A stretch of DNA of 64,000 nt from Desulforapulum autotrophicum HRM2 (GTDB taxonomy: Bacteria; Desulfobacterota; Desulfobacteria; Desulfobacterales; Desulfobacteraceae). Shown here one piece after another: positions 1-9,274 of the stretch. The position numbers and the translations under genes are program-made. Location of the stretch: assembly GCF_000020365.1 (NCBI RefSeq), contig NC_012108.1, positions 3,782,001-3,846,000 of the forward strand, given 5' to 3'. How positions within the stretch are numbered: position 1 is the first letter of the stretch; each line of letters begins with the position of its first letter. The notes beneath the pieces were generated by a model. That model was given only the letters and a program-made list of their open reading frames with translations. It had not been told where the DNA came from and made no database searches.

Positions 1-400
1 TGTTTTCCGTAAAAAATGACATGGGAAGTTTCTGGATGTGCCGGTACACCTCAATACGAAGATCGTGCATGGTTCTCTGGCCGGAAAGCTCCATCACCAG
101 AATCTGAAAAAAACTACCCGCAAACCGTGCAAGGGCGATCAGCACAAGCACCACCCCGGCCATAACCACGCCCTTTAAGCGAATGCCCACAACGGCCGAA
201 GACCCTTGTTCCGGAACGATATAGAGATCCACTGCCATTTTAGTAATATAGGGAACGGCCAGGTCCAGCAGGGAGAGAACGAGCATCAGACCAATGGAAA
301 AAAGGATCATTCGGCCATTTTTTGCAATATAGGGAATGAACTGCCTTATCAGGCGCAGGTCCCGGCCTTTGCCGGGTCTCTTATCAACCCTTGCCTTCAT
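1..400 (-). CDS. ABC exporter half-subunit, N-terminal part only (runs off window)
   Basis: Only about 133 N-terminal codons are inside the window; the gene continues past the left edge. The ATG at 400-398 overlaps the stop codon of the upstream ABC gene as ATGA, so the two are translationally coupled. The visible part holds two hydrophobic segments (about residues 27-55 and 75-100) and the intracellular coupling region RTMHDLRIEVYRHIQ typical of type I ABC exporters of the MsbA/LmrA fold. The nucleotide-binding domain is not visible. Because the partner has an altered catalytic carboxylate, the pair is probably a heterodimer of the BmrC/BmrD or TM287/288 kind with this subunit carrying the competent site; that is inference. 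Substrate unknown. Confidence 0.8.
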   Translation of the reverse strand, partial: MKARVDKRPGKGRDLRLIRQFIPYIAKNGRMILFSIGLMLVLSLLDLAVPYITKMAVDLYIVPEQGSSAVVGIRLKGVVMAGVVLVLIALARFAGSFFQILVMELSGQRTMHDLRIEVYRHIQKLPMSFFTEN

Positions 401-2142
401 GATTCACCCCCTGACTGCATGACCTGGGCCCTGGCATAGTATCCGCCCTGGGCCACAAGCTGTTCATGGTTACCGGACTCAACAATCCTGCCCTTATCAA
501 GGACGATGATGTTGTCTGCCCTGCGAAAGGCCTGAAACCTGTGGGAGACAATGATCACGGTAATGGAGGTGGACAACGCCTCAATGGTGTCGATGATGCC
601 TGCGGCAGTCCTGATGTCTACCTGGCTCACAGGATCATCCAGGATCAGGATGGGGGCCCGTTTGAGAAGCGCCCGGGCAAGGGCGATCCGCTGCTTCTGG
701 CCCCCGGAAAGCATCACCCCTTTCTCACCGATCATGGTGTTGATCCCCTTTGGAAACGATTCAATGGTTTTGGTCAAACCCGCCATTTCAATGACCCCAT
801 TGATCTGATCCTGCCCGGCCAGTGCATCTGCAAGTTTAAGGTTCTCAAGAATGGTACCGGAGAAAAGAAACGGTTCCTGGGGCATGAACGAAATAAAACG
901 CCTCAGACAATGGATATCGATATTTCTGACATCCATGCCATCAATCAAAATGCGTCCTGAATCCGGGTCATAGATTCTTGGAATAAGACCCACCAGGGTT
1001 GTTTTCCCTGCTCCGGGCGGCCCTGCAATGCCAAGGATGCCACCGGGGCCTGCGGTCACGCTGACATTGTCCAGGATCCGGGTTCGATCTTTGCCGGATC
1101 CGTGGTGAAATACCAGGTTCTGGATCTGGATGTTTCCTGTAATTTTTTGAGGGGTCAGTGCATTGTCCATGTTTCCCATGGCGACGGAGGTATTCAGAAT
1201 AGTATTAATCCTGTCAATGGAAACCTTGCCCCTCTGGATCATATTCGTCACCCATCCCAAAGCCATGACCGGCCAGGTCAGAAGGCCCAGATAGGCAATA
1301 AAGGCCACAAAATCACCCGGAGAAATCGTTCCTTGAATAACCTTTCGACCGCCCAGTCCCACAACAACGGCAAGGCTGATGCTCGTCAACAGGGTGACCA
1401 TGGGAAAAATCAGTCCCCTGAGGCGAACAAGGTGCATGTTTGCGTCCACATGGGCTTGGGATTCCTGGGTAAGACTGAGGGTCTCTGCATCCTCCCGGTT
1501 AAATGCCTTGATGACACGTATTCCGGCAAACCGCTCCCTGGAGGCCTCCATGAGCCGGGAAAAGGACTCTTGAACAGCCATGTAGGCCAAAAAAAGGCGT
1601 TTGCTTAAAATCTTTGTAAAAATGGCGATAAAGGGCATGGGGAAAAGGGCCAGAACAGTCAACTCAAGGTTGATGTATCCCATGAAGACAACCGCGGTCA
1701 GGCCCAGGACAACGGTGTCGGTCATCCCCACAAGGCCCATGCCAAGGGCCATCCTTATATTGGTAATATCGTTGGTTGCATGGGCCATGATATCACCGGC
1801 ACTTACCCTGTCAAAAAAGGGCGCCGGCATGGTGATAACGTGGTTAAACAATCGTTCCCTGATCCCCTCTTCCACCCGCCGGGCCGTCCCCATGATGCAG
1901 TAGCGCCAGCTGAACCTGAAAACACCTATAAAAATGGCAGCCAGAAGGATGTACCCCCCATAGCGCAAAAGAGCCCCGGCATCCAGGGAGGAGGAAGCAA
2001 TACCGTCAATGGCACGCTTGACAATTCTTGGGATAAAGAGCTGGAGTAGATCCACAACAAGCAGTGAAAACAACCCCGCTGCAAGGTAAGCCCTTCGTTC
2101 AATAAAATAGGGTCTGATCAACTCAAACGGTCCCAACACCAC
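397..2142 (-). CDS. ABC exporter, fused membrane and ATPase domains, degenerate Walker B
   Basis: A protein of about 580 residues with an N-terminal six-helix exporter domain (residues ~15-310) and a C-terminal ATPase (~335-575). Walker A reads GPPGAGKT, the signature is LSGGQKQR, and the Walker B end reads LILDDP, so the usual catalytic glutamate is aspartate. Such a change is known in one subunit of heterodimeric exporters (YheI/BmrC and TM287 groups), which fits the coupled second exporter gene immediately downstream. It acts in the inner membrane, pumping an unknown hydrophobic compound or drug. The start is uncertain: the region offers GTG-GTG-TTG just after a strong GGGAAGGGAGG, and the third codon has the best spacing. 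About 190 bp separate it from the upstream HD-GYP gene. Confidence 0.88.
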   Translation of the reverse strand: MVLGPFELIRPYFIERRAYLAAGLFSLLVVDLLQLFIPRIVKRAIDGIASSSLDAGALLRYGGYILLAAIFIGVFRFSWRYCIMGTARRVEEGIRERLFNHVITMPAPFFDRVSAGDIMAHATNDITNIRMALGMGLVGMTDTVVLGLTAVVFMGYINLELTVLALFPMPFIAIFTKILSKRLFLAYMAVQESFSRLMEASRERFAGIRVIKAFNREDAETLSLTQESQAHVDANMHLVRLRGLIFPMVTLLTSISLAVVVGLGGRKVIQGTISPGDFVAFIAYLGLLTWPVMALGWVTNMIQRGKVSIDRINTILNTSVAMGNMDNALTPQKITGNIQIQNLVFHHGSGKDRTRILDNVSVTAGPGGILGIAGPPGAGKTTLVGLIPRIYDPDSGRILIDGMDVRNIDIHCLRRFISFMPQEPFLFSGTILENLKLADALAGQDQINGVIEMAGLTKTIESFPKGINTMIGEKGVMLSGGQKQRIALARALLKRAPILILDDPVSQVDIRTAAGIIDTIEALSTSITVIIVSHRFQAFRRADNIIVLDKGRIVESGNHEQLVAQGGYYARAQVMQSGGES

Positions 2143-2335
2143 CTCCCTTCCCTTAAAATAAAATTTCAGATTAACGTAACTTTCATCTATTCAAGATCAG
2201 TTTTTGTAAAAATTGTCAAACCAAAACCGGCACGGCGGATTGGGAAAGCCGGCCTGGAAACAGACTTAAAAAATCACGGGACTGTTTTGAGTCTGAAGAT
2301 ATTCTTCCACATGAATGCCTGGGTCACATCCCAAA

Positions 2336-3442
2336 TCATAGTCCGGCCAAGGCCACAAAGGCGCTGGGGTCTTCATCCTGGTACTTTTCCTTAATTTCCC
2401 GAATTTGCTTTTCCACGGCAAAAAAAGCGTCCACCACATGGGGAGCAAAGTGAGTCCCCCGTCCCTCACGGATGATGGCAAAGGATTTTTCATACGAGAA
2501 TGGATCCTTATAGGGTCGACGGGAGGTCAAGGCATCGAACACATCGGAAATAGCCACGATCTGCCCCACCAGGGGGATTTTCCTGCCGGAAAGTCCACGG
2601 GGATAACCGCTGCCGTCCCATTTTTCATGGTGGGTCAGGGCAATAATTTCAGCCAGACGCAGATGGGGACTGTTCGCCCCTTCCAGGATGCGGCCACCCA
2701 TGGTGGTGTGCTGTTTCATGATCACCCACTCCTCCGGGGTGAGCTTCCCCGGTTTGAGCAGAATCCGGTCTGGAATGCCGATTTTGCCCACATCGTGCAT
2801 GGGGGCGGCATGGAGGATACGGGTGCAGGTGTTCTCTCCAACCCCCAGGCGACGGGCCACGGCCGCTGAATAGTTGCTCATGCGTTTGATGTGGGCCCCG
2901 GTGTCCTCGTCCTTGTATTCAGCGGCCATGGAGAGGCGATACACCGTATCCAGAGCAGCCACTTCCAATCGAGACATGGCCATTTTAAGATCCCGGGTCC
3001 GACGTTCCACCGCGGCTTCCAGCTCCTTCTGGTAGTTCGTCATGTGATCGTGGTAAGCTTTGACTTTTACCAGGGAACGGACCCGGGCCGTCAGTTCGGT
3101 TTTATCCACGGGCTTGGTCAAAAAGTCATCAGCTCCGGCTTCCAGGGCTTTCACCCGGTCCGTCACCTCCCTCAGTGCCGTGACCATGACAATGGGAACA
3201 GATCTGGTTTTTTCCCGGGATTTCACCTGCCGGGCCACCTCATAACCGTCCATGCCGGGCATCATCACATCCAGTAAAATCACGTCCGGTGAGATTTTCT
3301 CCAGCAGTTCCAGAGCCGCTTCACCGTTTTCCACAAGCTGGACCCGGTAACCCATGGGAATGAGCAGGGCTTCCATGAGACGCAGGTTGCGGGGCTCATC
3401 ATCAACCACCAGTATGGTGGGAGAACCTGGGATATCCATCAT
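2336..3442 (-). CDS. Response regulator with HD-GYP c-di-GMP phosphodiesterase domain (RpfG-like)
   Basis: A 368-residue two-domain regulator. Residues 1-130 form a receiver with the acidic pair DDE, the phospho-acceptor D58 in LLDVMMPGMDG, and the conserved K of TKP. A coiled linker (130-165) leads to an HD-GYP domain with H216/D217 in MHDVGKIG, HHEKWDGSGYP at 271-281, and the family's full metal-binding set as far as can be seen. The family hydrolyses cyclic di-GMP, so phosphorylation probably tunes the cytoplasmic c-di-GMP level. The ATG at 3442 overlaps the stop of the upstream histidine kinase by four bases, so the kinase is its likely partner. Confidence 0.93.
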   Translation of the reverse strand: MMDIPGSPTILVVDDEPRNLRLMEALLIPMGYRVQLVENGEAALELLEKISPDVILLDVMMPGMDGYEVARQVKSREKTRSVPIVMVTALREVTDRVKALEAGADDFLTKPVDKTELTARVRSLVKVKAYHDHMTNYQKELEAAVERRTRDLKMAMSRLEVAALDTVYRLSMAAEYKDEDTGAHIKRMSNYSAAVARRLGVGENTCTRILHAAPMHDVGKIGIPDRILLKPGKLTPEEWVIMKQHTTMGGRILEGANSPHLRLAEIIALTHHEKWDGSGYPRGLSGRKIPLVGQIVAISDVFDALTSRRPYKDPFSYEKSFAIIREGRGTHFAPHVVDAFFAVEKQIREIKEKYQDEDPSAFVALAGL

Positions 3443-6438
3443 TGTTTACTTTCCTTTTGTGTCTTTGAAAGTTGTTCTTCGGGATGCAGGCTCTCCTCAT
3501 CCAGGGCCAGGGGAATAGTAAAGTAAAAACAGCTTCCCTTTCCCAAACCGTCACTATGCACCCATATCCGTCCTTTGTGCATCTCCACAAACCGCCTGGC
3601 AAGGGAAAGGCCCAGGCCGGTGCCAGGAGATTTATCAGAAATGCCTCCTTCCACCTGGAAAAAGCTTTCAAAAATTTTATCCGAATGCCCGGAAGTCAGG
3701 CCGGTGCCCGTATCCCGGATGCAGATTTCAACTCCAGGTACACCCGGCTGGGTGCAGGTCCGCAAGGAATCCGGCAGTGGGGTATCCTTTAAGGCCATGT
3801 TGGATGGGAGACAGACATCCGATACAATTTTACCGGTGATGGTGATGGTGCCACCCTTGGGGGTAAATTTTGCGGCGTTGGAAAGCAGATGGTTAAAGAT
3901 CTGCTTGAGTTTGACGGGATCGGAATGAAGATGAATTTTACTGAATTCTTTTGGCAGATCCCGGATCAGCCGAATCTGTTTTTCTTTGATCATCGGCCCG
4001 ATGGTTTTCAGGGATTCGCCCATCACCGAATCAAGGGGGGTGGGGACGGGTAAAAACCGCATCCAGCCTGCCTCCACCTTGGAAAGATCCAGAATGTCGT
4101 TGATCAGGGTCAACAGATGCCGTCCTGAATGAAGGATGTCATTCACGTATTCTGCCTGTTGCGGGTTCAAGGGACCGAAAAACTGATCCAACAAGACCTC
4201 GGAAAATCCGATGACTGCGTTCAGGGGAGTACGCAACTCATGGCCCATGCTGGCAAGAAAATTACTTTTGGCAATGTTGGCTTTTTCTGCTTCAATTTTT
4301 GCGCTAAGCAGCCGTTCTTCAGCTTTTTTACGCTGGGAAATATCCTCCACCACAGAGATGAAATAGCGGGGGGTGCCGTCGGAGTTACGCAACAGGGATA
4401 CGGTGAGATTGCACCAAACAGGATAACCGTTTTTGCTGATGTAGCGTTTTTCCATGGAGTACCGGGAAATTTTACCGTCAATCACCTGCTGAACCAGGTC
4501 CAGATCTGCATTCAGGTCTTCTGAATGGGTGATCTCCTGGAAGTTCTTCTGAATCAACTCCCTGAGCCCATAGCCCCAGATTTGGCAAAGCCGTTCATTG
4601 ATTCGGATGAACTTTCCTTCAGGGGACACATGGGCGATGCCAACGGCCGCCTGTTGAAAGGTGCTGCGGAACCGGGCTTCGGATTTATACAGAGCCTTGT
4701 CCACCTTTTCCCGGTGCAAGATTTCCTGTTTCAGCTGGTCATTGGCCTGGGAAAGGCTCTGGGTCCGTGTTATCACCCGTTCTTCCAGCACCTCATTGGC
4801 CTGCTTAATTTGCCGATACAGCTGCATGGTGTTGATTTCCACGGCAATATGGGCGGCAAACACCTCCATGAGTTGAAGATCCTGGGAGGTAAACCCTTTG
4901 GGATACTCGCTGTTGCTGAGATAAATGGCGCCTAACAGCCTATTTTTATAAAAAATGGGAGTGCCAAGAAAAGAGTTCATGGGGGGGTGGGTATGGGGAA
5001 AGCCTTGAAAACGAGGATCCCGGGTCATGTCTTTGACCAGGATGCTTTTCTTTTCCTGGAGCAATGCCCGGATCAGTCCGAAACGTGGAGGACATCGGGG
5101 GATGGCCTGGCGGGTATCAAGGGAAAACCCCACGGAAAAAAACTCGATGATTTCTTCACCATCCCCGGTCAGGCCAATGGCGGCATATCTGGCCTTGATG
5201 AGATCCTTGGTCGATTCCAGGACCTGGGTGAGCATTTTTTCCAGATCCAGACTGCCGGAGTGAAGACGGGTGGACTGGAGAAGGCCGTCCTTGAGGATGA
5301 AAAAACGTTTGTGGAGTCTTCTGTCTTTTCTGCGTATCACCACATGCCGGGCAGCGACCCAGGACACCAGGGTGCCGACCCCAATGAACAGAATCAACAT
5401 GAACACAAGACGAAAATTCTGGGAGCGCAAACCTGCCTGAATATTCGCCCGGGGGGTATGGTAAATAATCTTCCATGTCAATGGGTCCGGGCCTTCCATA
5501 AATGTTGCCTTGAAATCAGGACTGCCTTGTTTCAAGAAAGTACTGCATTCCCGCACCGGATAAAAGGTGGTAAAGGAAAAAAGGCCCTTCTGGGTCATCA
5601 CCTGCCCGCTTTCCCCATGGGCGATGGCTTTCTCCCATGCCTGGGGGAAACGATTTTGAAAGGTAAAATTTGATCGTTCTTTGACCATGAAGCCCCATTC
5701 CATTTCCGGCTGATCACTGAGAAGCCAGTATCCTTTCCGGTTAATCAAGTGGGGATTGATGGGAATGACCCTCCTTGGGGTGGTGTGCCGCATACGTTCA
5801 AGAAAATATTTCCCCTTGTAATTGAGGATGACCAGTCCCCGGTATTGACCGGCGGTATTGTAAAGGGGGGTAGCAATGCGGAGCATGGGATTAAAGGGGC
5901 GTTCAACAATATGATTTTCCACGTTCAGGTCCAGGGGAGATATGTAAACACAATCCAGGGGCAGCTTCCGGGTCTCTTCCACATAATAGCGGTGGGCCTT
6001 GTTCTGCAGGTTCTCCAAAGGAACCTGGAAGGCTGCATCCCCTGTGCTCTGGATGCGTATTCGTTCCATTCCCCGGTGGTCGATGAATCGAATCTGATCA
6101 TATGCCATCTTATGCCGGGCCATGGACAGGGCCAGGCTGCCAAAGGGCTGCAAATCCACGGAATCACCCTTTTCAATGAACCGGTCCAGGCTCTGCTGGT
6201 GGGCCAGCACCATGAGATCCGAAGTAATGGAACTGAACATATCTGCCATGACGGCCTTGTGGATGCCCACCTCTTCCCTCTGGATGGTTTCCATCTGAAG
6301 AAAAAATGACCGGCGCTGGGCCAGGTACTGGGGAAGAAAGAGCACAAGGGCAAGAAGAAGGCAGAGACTGAAATAGATCAGGAAGAATCCCCGTATCTCC
6401 TTGAACCGGATGGTCTGTTCCATATGGGGCATGGTCAT
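3439..6438 (-). CDS. Membrane sensor histidine kinase with GAF and PAS domains
   Basis: About 999 residues. A transmembrane helix (~17-37), a long periplasmic sensor region (~38-340, probably Cache-like; not certain), and a second helix (~342-363) are followed by GAF (~393-538), a coiled segment, PAS (~586-703), a HisKA domain with H734 in MGHELRTP, and a HATPase domain ending near residue 975 (motifs DTGTGLT and GTGLGLSLA). No receiver domain is attached. I chose the ATG at 6438 because it lies one base after the stop of the receiver gene; ATGs at 6432 and 6423 are alternatives. Its HisKA segment is almost a copy of the one in the LOG-kinase fusion three genes upstream, so the two kinases are recent paralogues. 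Confidence 0.9.
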   Translation of the reverse strand: MTMPHMEQTIRFKEIRGFFLIYFSLCLLLALVLFLPQYLAQRRSFFLQMETIQREEVGIHKAVMADMFSSITSDLMVLAHQQSLDRFIEKGDSVDLQPFGSLALSMARHKMAYDQIRFIDHRGMERIRIQSTGDAAFQVPLENLQNKAHRYYVEETRKLPLDCVYISPLDLNVENHIVERPFNPMLRIATPLYNTAGQYRGLVILNYKGKYFLERMRHTTPRRVIPINPHLINRKGYWLLSDQPEMEWGFMVKERSNFTFQNRFPQAWEKAIAHGESGQVMTQKGLFSFTTFYPVRECSTFLKQGSPDFKATFMEGPDPLTWKIIYHTPRANIQAGLRSQNFRLVFMLILFIGVGTLVSWVAARHVVIRRKDRRLHKRFFILKDGLLQSTRLHSGSLDLEKMLTQVLESTKDLIKARYAAIGLTGDGEEIIEFFSVGFSLDTRQAIPRCPPRFGLIRALLQEKKSILVKDMTRDPRFQGFPHTHPPMNSFLGTPIFYKNRLLGAIYLSNSEYPKGFTSQDLQLMEVFAAHIAVEINTMQLYRQIKQANEVLEERVITRTQSLSQANDQLKQEILHREKVDKALYKSEARFRSTFQQAAVGIAHVSPEGKFIRINERLCQIWGYGLRELIQKNFQEITHSEDLNADLDLVQQVIDGKISRYSMEKRYISKNGYPVWCNLTVSLLRNSDGTPRYFISVVEDISQRKKAEERLLSAKIEAEKANIAKSNFLASMGHELRTPLNAVIGFSEVLLDQFFGPLNPQQAEYVNDILHSGRHLLTLINDILDLSKVEAGWMRFLPVPTPLDSVMGESLKTIGPMIKEKQIRLIRDLPKEFSKIHLHSDPVKLKQIFNHLLSNAAKFTPKGGTITITGKIVSDVCLPSNMALKDTPLPDSLRTCTQPGVPGVEICIRDTGTGLTSGHSDKIFESFFQVEGGISDKSPGTGLGLSLARRFVEMHKGRIWVHSDGLGKGSCFYFTIPLALDEESLHPEEQLSKTQKESKQ

Positions 6439-6439
6439 T

Positions 6440-6814
6440 TTAAGAGGCATTAAAGAAACGATCCACCAGTTCAATGAAGCTCCGTGTGTTAATGGGTTTG
6501 CTCATATAATCGTCACACCCGGCTTCCAGGATGGCTTTTTCATCTCCCTTCATGGCCCATGATGTGAGGGCTACCACCGGAATGGAACGGGTTTCCGGCA
6601 TTTCTTTAAGCTTCCGGGTGGCTTCCAGGCCATCCATCACCGGCATCTGAATATCCATGAGAATCAGCTGGGGCCTGTATTTTAAGGCAGATTCAATGCC
6701 GTCAAGGCCGTTGACCGCTTCCACTGTGCGGTATCCTTTGTACTGAAGCAGATCCTTTACCAGTTTGGTGCTTTTTTCATTATCTTCAATGATCAAGATT
6801 AATTTATCGTTCAT
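6440..6814 (-). CDS. Single-domain response regulator (CheY/DivK-like)
   Basis: A 124-residue stand-alone receiver. The acidic pair ED is in IIEDNEKS, the phospho-acceptor is in LILMDIQMPVMDGLEA, and the lysine is in YMSKPI. The start ATG at 6814 was chosen because the receiver fold begins right there; upstream in-frame codons would overlap the previous gene with non-homologous sequence. It sits between two hybrid-less kinases, 46 bp after the LOG-kinase gene and one base before the next kinase, so it probably receives phosphate from one or both, either as an intermediate in a relay or as a protein-interaction output. It has no DNA-binding domain. Confidence 0.92.
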   Translation of the reverse strand: MNDKLILIIEDNEKSTKLVKDLLQYKGYRTVEAVNGLDGIESALKYRPQLILMDIQMPVMDGLEATRKLKEMPETRSIPVVALTSWAMKGDEKAILEAGCDDYMSKPINTRSFIELVDRFFNAS

Positions 6815-6860
6815 GTATCTAATAATCCTTGATGTGGGGAGTGGTGACCGCCGGACATCA

Positions 6861-9179
6861 TCACGGCTCCGGTATAACTTCGGGTGATTCCTGTAAAAGC
6901 AGCACCTGTTCCAGCAAATCGTCCAGAGTGGCGGTGTCCTTGTCGGCAAAACCGGCAACCCGCAGGGGAAGGGACTGTTGGGTGGAAAAGGTATTCATGA
7001 TCCGGGTAATGCGCTCACAAAACCGAGTGCCACCAGAGGTATCAGTTTCCTGGAGGACAAAGACAATACTGTCCTTGAGATTAAATTCCGCGAAATCGTG
7101 ACTGCGGATGGTCTTTTGCAGCGCCCTGCGCAGGTCATGAAAGTCAGGATGATGGATATCCTGCCTGGGCCAGGCCCGGCAAATACTATAACTTCGGTTA
7201 TGGCGACTGGACAGGGAATGGGTCCGCTGGAGGTGTATCAGCAATCCATTATCTGGAGAGAGCCGTTCCCATTGCTCTTGGGCACCACACAAAGACAAGG
7301 CGACAGGGGTTTTACCTGAAACGGTCATAAGTGGCATCAGAAGGGTAAAGCGACTGCCCTTGTCTGGTCCTTCACTGTGGGCCATGATGGTGCCGCCATG
7401 AAGTTCCGCCATTCTTTTGCTCAGGGGCAGCCCCAGGCCAGTACCGGGAGTGCTGGCCCGGATGCCCGCCAGGGTCTGATAAAACTCTTCAAAAATATGG
7501 GGCAGGTCTTCGGAAGAAATGCCGATACCGGTATCTGCAATGCTGATGATCAGATGCGGTTGTTTTCCCACCTGCCCGGTGGCCTTCTGCATCCAATCCG
7601 GAAGGATGTCTGTGCCTGGGATGGGATCTGGATCCAGTACCATCATTTCGATGGTGATAGTGCCACCGTCCGGGGTGAATTTAACGGCATTGGAAAGAAT
7701 GTTAAAGATAATCTGTTTGAGCTTTCGCTCATCTGCGGCCAGGGTAAGTTTGTGACACGTCTCCTTAAAATCGGTTTTCACCGTGATGCCGTGACAGGCT
7801 ATTTTTTCCTTGAGCATGACCAGACCGGTTTCAATGGCATCCGACACCTTGACCGATTTGATCTCCAGCATCATCTTGCCGGCCTCCACCTTGGACAGGT
7901 CCAGAATATCGTTAATCAGGGACAAAAGATGCTGGCCAGCGCCAAGAATGTCGTCGAGGTATTCACTCTGTTTGTCGGTCAGAGGACCGAAAAAGCGGTC
8001 CTGCAGCACCTCTGAAAAACCAATGATGGCGTTCAGGGGAGTGCGCAGCTCATGGGACATGCTGGTCAGAAAGTCGCTTTTGGCAATATTGGACACCTCC
8101 GCAGCTTCCCGGGCTTTTTCCAGTTCCTGCAGTATCCGCTTGGTTTCAGTGACATCTTCCTTGACCGCCACATAATGGGTAATATTACCCCTGGCGTCAC
8201 ACAGGGGTGAAATGGAAGCATGTTCCCAGTACAGGGTACCATCTTTCTTCTTATTGCAGAATTCTCCCCGCCACTCCTGTCCCTGGGACAGGGTCTCCCA
8301 CATCTCCCGGTAAAAAGCTTTAGACTGTATATCGGAATTGAGAACCCGGGGGTTCTGCCCTAAAACCTCGGATACGGTATATCCAGTGACTTCACAGAAC
8401 TTGGTATTGACATATTCAATGGCGCCGAAGGCGTCTGTAATTACCACAGAGGAGGGACTTTCTTCCACGGCCCGGAGGAGTTTTCTGATCTCCTCTTCCG
8501 GGCGACCGTTCATAAAAAAAGGGGGTGTTGAATGGGCAGTCGACGCTTCCGTTGTATCTTCAAGGTTGCAAAGGCGGCAGGAACAGGTTCCTGCAGGTTG
8601 TGACACTTTTTGGGACACCGGTGGACAGGGGCTGTCTTTGGAAGTGACACAGAGAAGATCCAGCACACCAGCCGGCGTATCTGCCTGGATCAGCAGATTC
8701 TTCACAGTGGCTTTCATGAATCCCTGATCCATGGCATGGTTCAGAAAGCCGGTAAGCCTGTCCCAATAGTGATTGATGTTTAGAAGGGCACATGGTTTTA
8801 TGTTCAATTCCAGAGCGTTGAGGGAGAGTACTTCAAACAGCTCCTCCAGGGTACCGATTCCCCCGGGCAAGGCGATAAAGGCGTCTGAAAGCCTTATCAA
8901 GAGGCGCTTGCGCTCCTGCATGGTGTTCACCACATGGAGCCTTGTCAAACCAGAATGAAATTTTTCCTTTTCCTTGAGGGTCTGTACTGTGACTCCCACC
9001 ACCCGGCCTCCAGCCGACAGTACCCCCTCGGCCAGTTCTCTCATCAACCCGGTATTGGAGCCGCCGTAGACGCAGGTGATTCCCCGACGGGCAAGCTCAC
9101 GGCCCATGTCCCGGGCCGCATGCCCATAGAGCGGATCTGCACCGTCATTGGACCCGAGAAAAACACAAATGGATTTCAT
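6861..9179 (-). CDS. LOG-family Rossmann enzyme fused to PAS histidine kinase with degenerate GGDEF tail
   Basis: A continuous 772-codon frame with an unusual domain order. Residues 1-~178 are a LOG-family domain (nucleoside 5'-monophosphate phosphoribohydrolase type, often mislabelled lysine decarboxylase) with the diagnostic ERKRLL and PGGIGTLEE (105-113). A Cys-rich linker (CSCRLC, ~199-204) follows, then PAS (~230-345), HisKA with H376 in MSHELRTP, and HATPase (~480-615; GTGLGLPLSKRM). The last ~85 residues align by eye with the second half of a GGDEF domain (VFVLQETDTSGG, then LPLRVAGFADKD) but lack the GGDEF signature. The ATG at 9179 has GGAG 11-12 bases upstream; an in-frame ATG at 9197 is possible. 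LOG proteins are normally ~190-residue stand-alone enzymes, so this fusion is odd. Confidence 0.88.
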   Translation of the reverse strand: MKSICVFLGSNDGADPLYGHAARDMGRELARRGITCVYGGSNTGLMRELAEGVLSAGGRVVGVTVQTLKEKEKFHSGLTRLHVVNTMQERKRLLIRLSDAFIALPGGIGTLEELFEVLSLNALELNIKPCALLNINHYWDRLTGFLNHAMDQGFMKATVKNLLIQADTPAGVLDLLCVTSKDSPCPPVSQKVSQPAGTCSCRLCNLEDTTEASTAHSTPPFFMNGRPEEEIRKLLRAVEESPSSVVITDAFGAIEYVNTKFCEVTGYTVSEVLGQNPRVLNSDIQSKAFYREMWETLSQGQEWRGEFCNKKKDGTLYWEHASISPLCDARGNITHYVAVKEDVTETKRILQELEKAREAAEVSNIAKSDFLTSMSHELRTPLNAIIGFSEVLQDRFFGPLTDKQSEYLDDILGAGQHLLSLINDILDLSKVEAGKMMLEIKSVKVSDAIETGLVMLKEKIACHGITVKTDFKETCHKLTLAADERKLKQIIFNILSNAVKFTPDGGTITIEMMVLDPDPIPGTDILPDWMQKATGQVGKQPHLIISIADTGIGISSEDLPHIFEEFYQTLAGIRASTPGTGLGLPLSKRMAELHGGTIMAHSEGPDKGSRFTLLMPLMTVSGKTPVALSLCGAQEQWERLSPDNGLLIHLQRTHSLSSRHNRSYSICRAWPRQDIHHPDFHDLRRALQKTIRSHDFAEFNLKDSIVFVLQETDTSGGTRFCERITRIMNTFSTQQSLPLRVAGFADKDTATLDDLLEQVLLLQESPEVIPEP

Positions 9180-9274
9180 AAATGCACTATACTCCATACA
9201 GGAATTAAATAAAGCAAATACGATACCAGATGCTGCTCATAATTTCCAGTGTTGAAAAGAGAAACGCCTTGCCT

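Noticed and set aside
2143-2335. Terminator/promoter pair between HD-GYP and exporter genes
   Set aside because: CCGGC/GCCGG pairing has a long loop and TTGACA at 2219-2214 has no good -10 box at the right distance.
9198-9274. Terminator between trpA and the LOG-kinase gene
   Set aside because: Only a weak GCCT/AGGC pairing without a U-run was visible, so co-transcription cannot be excluded or claimed.
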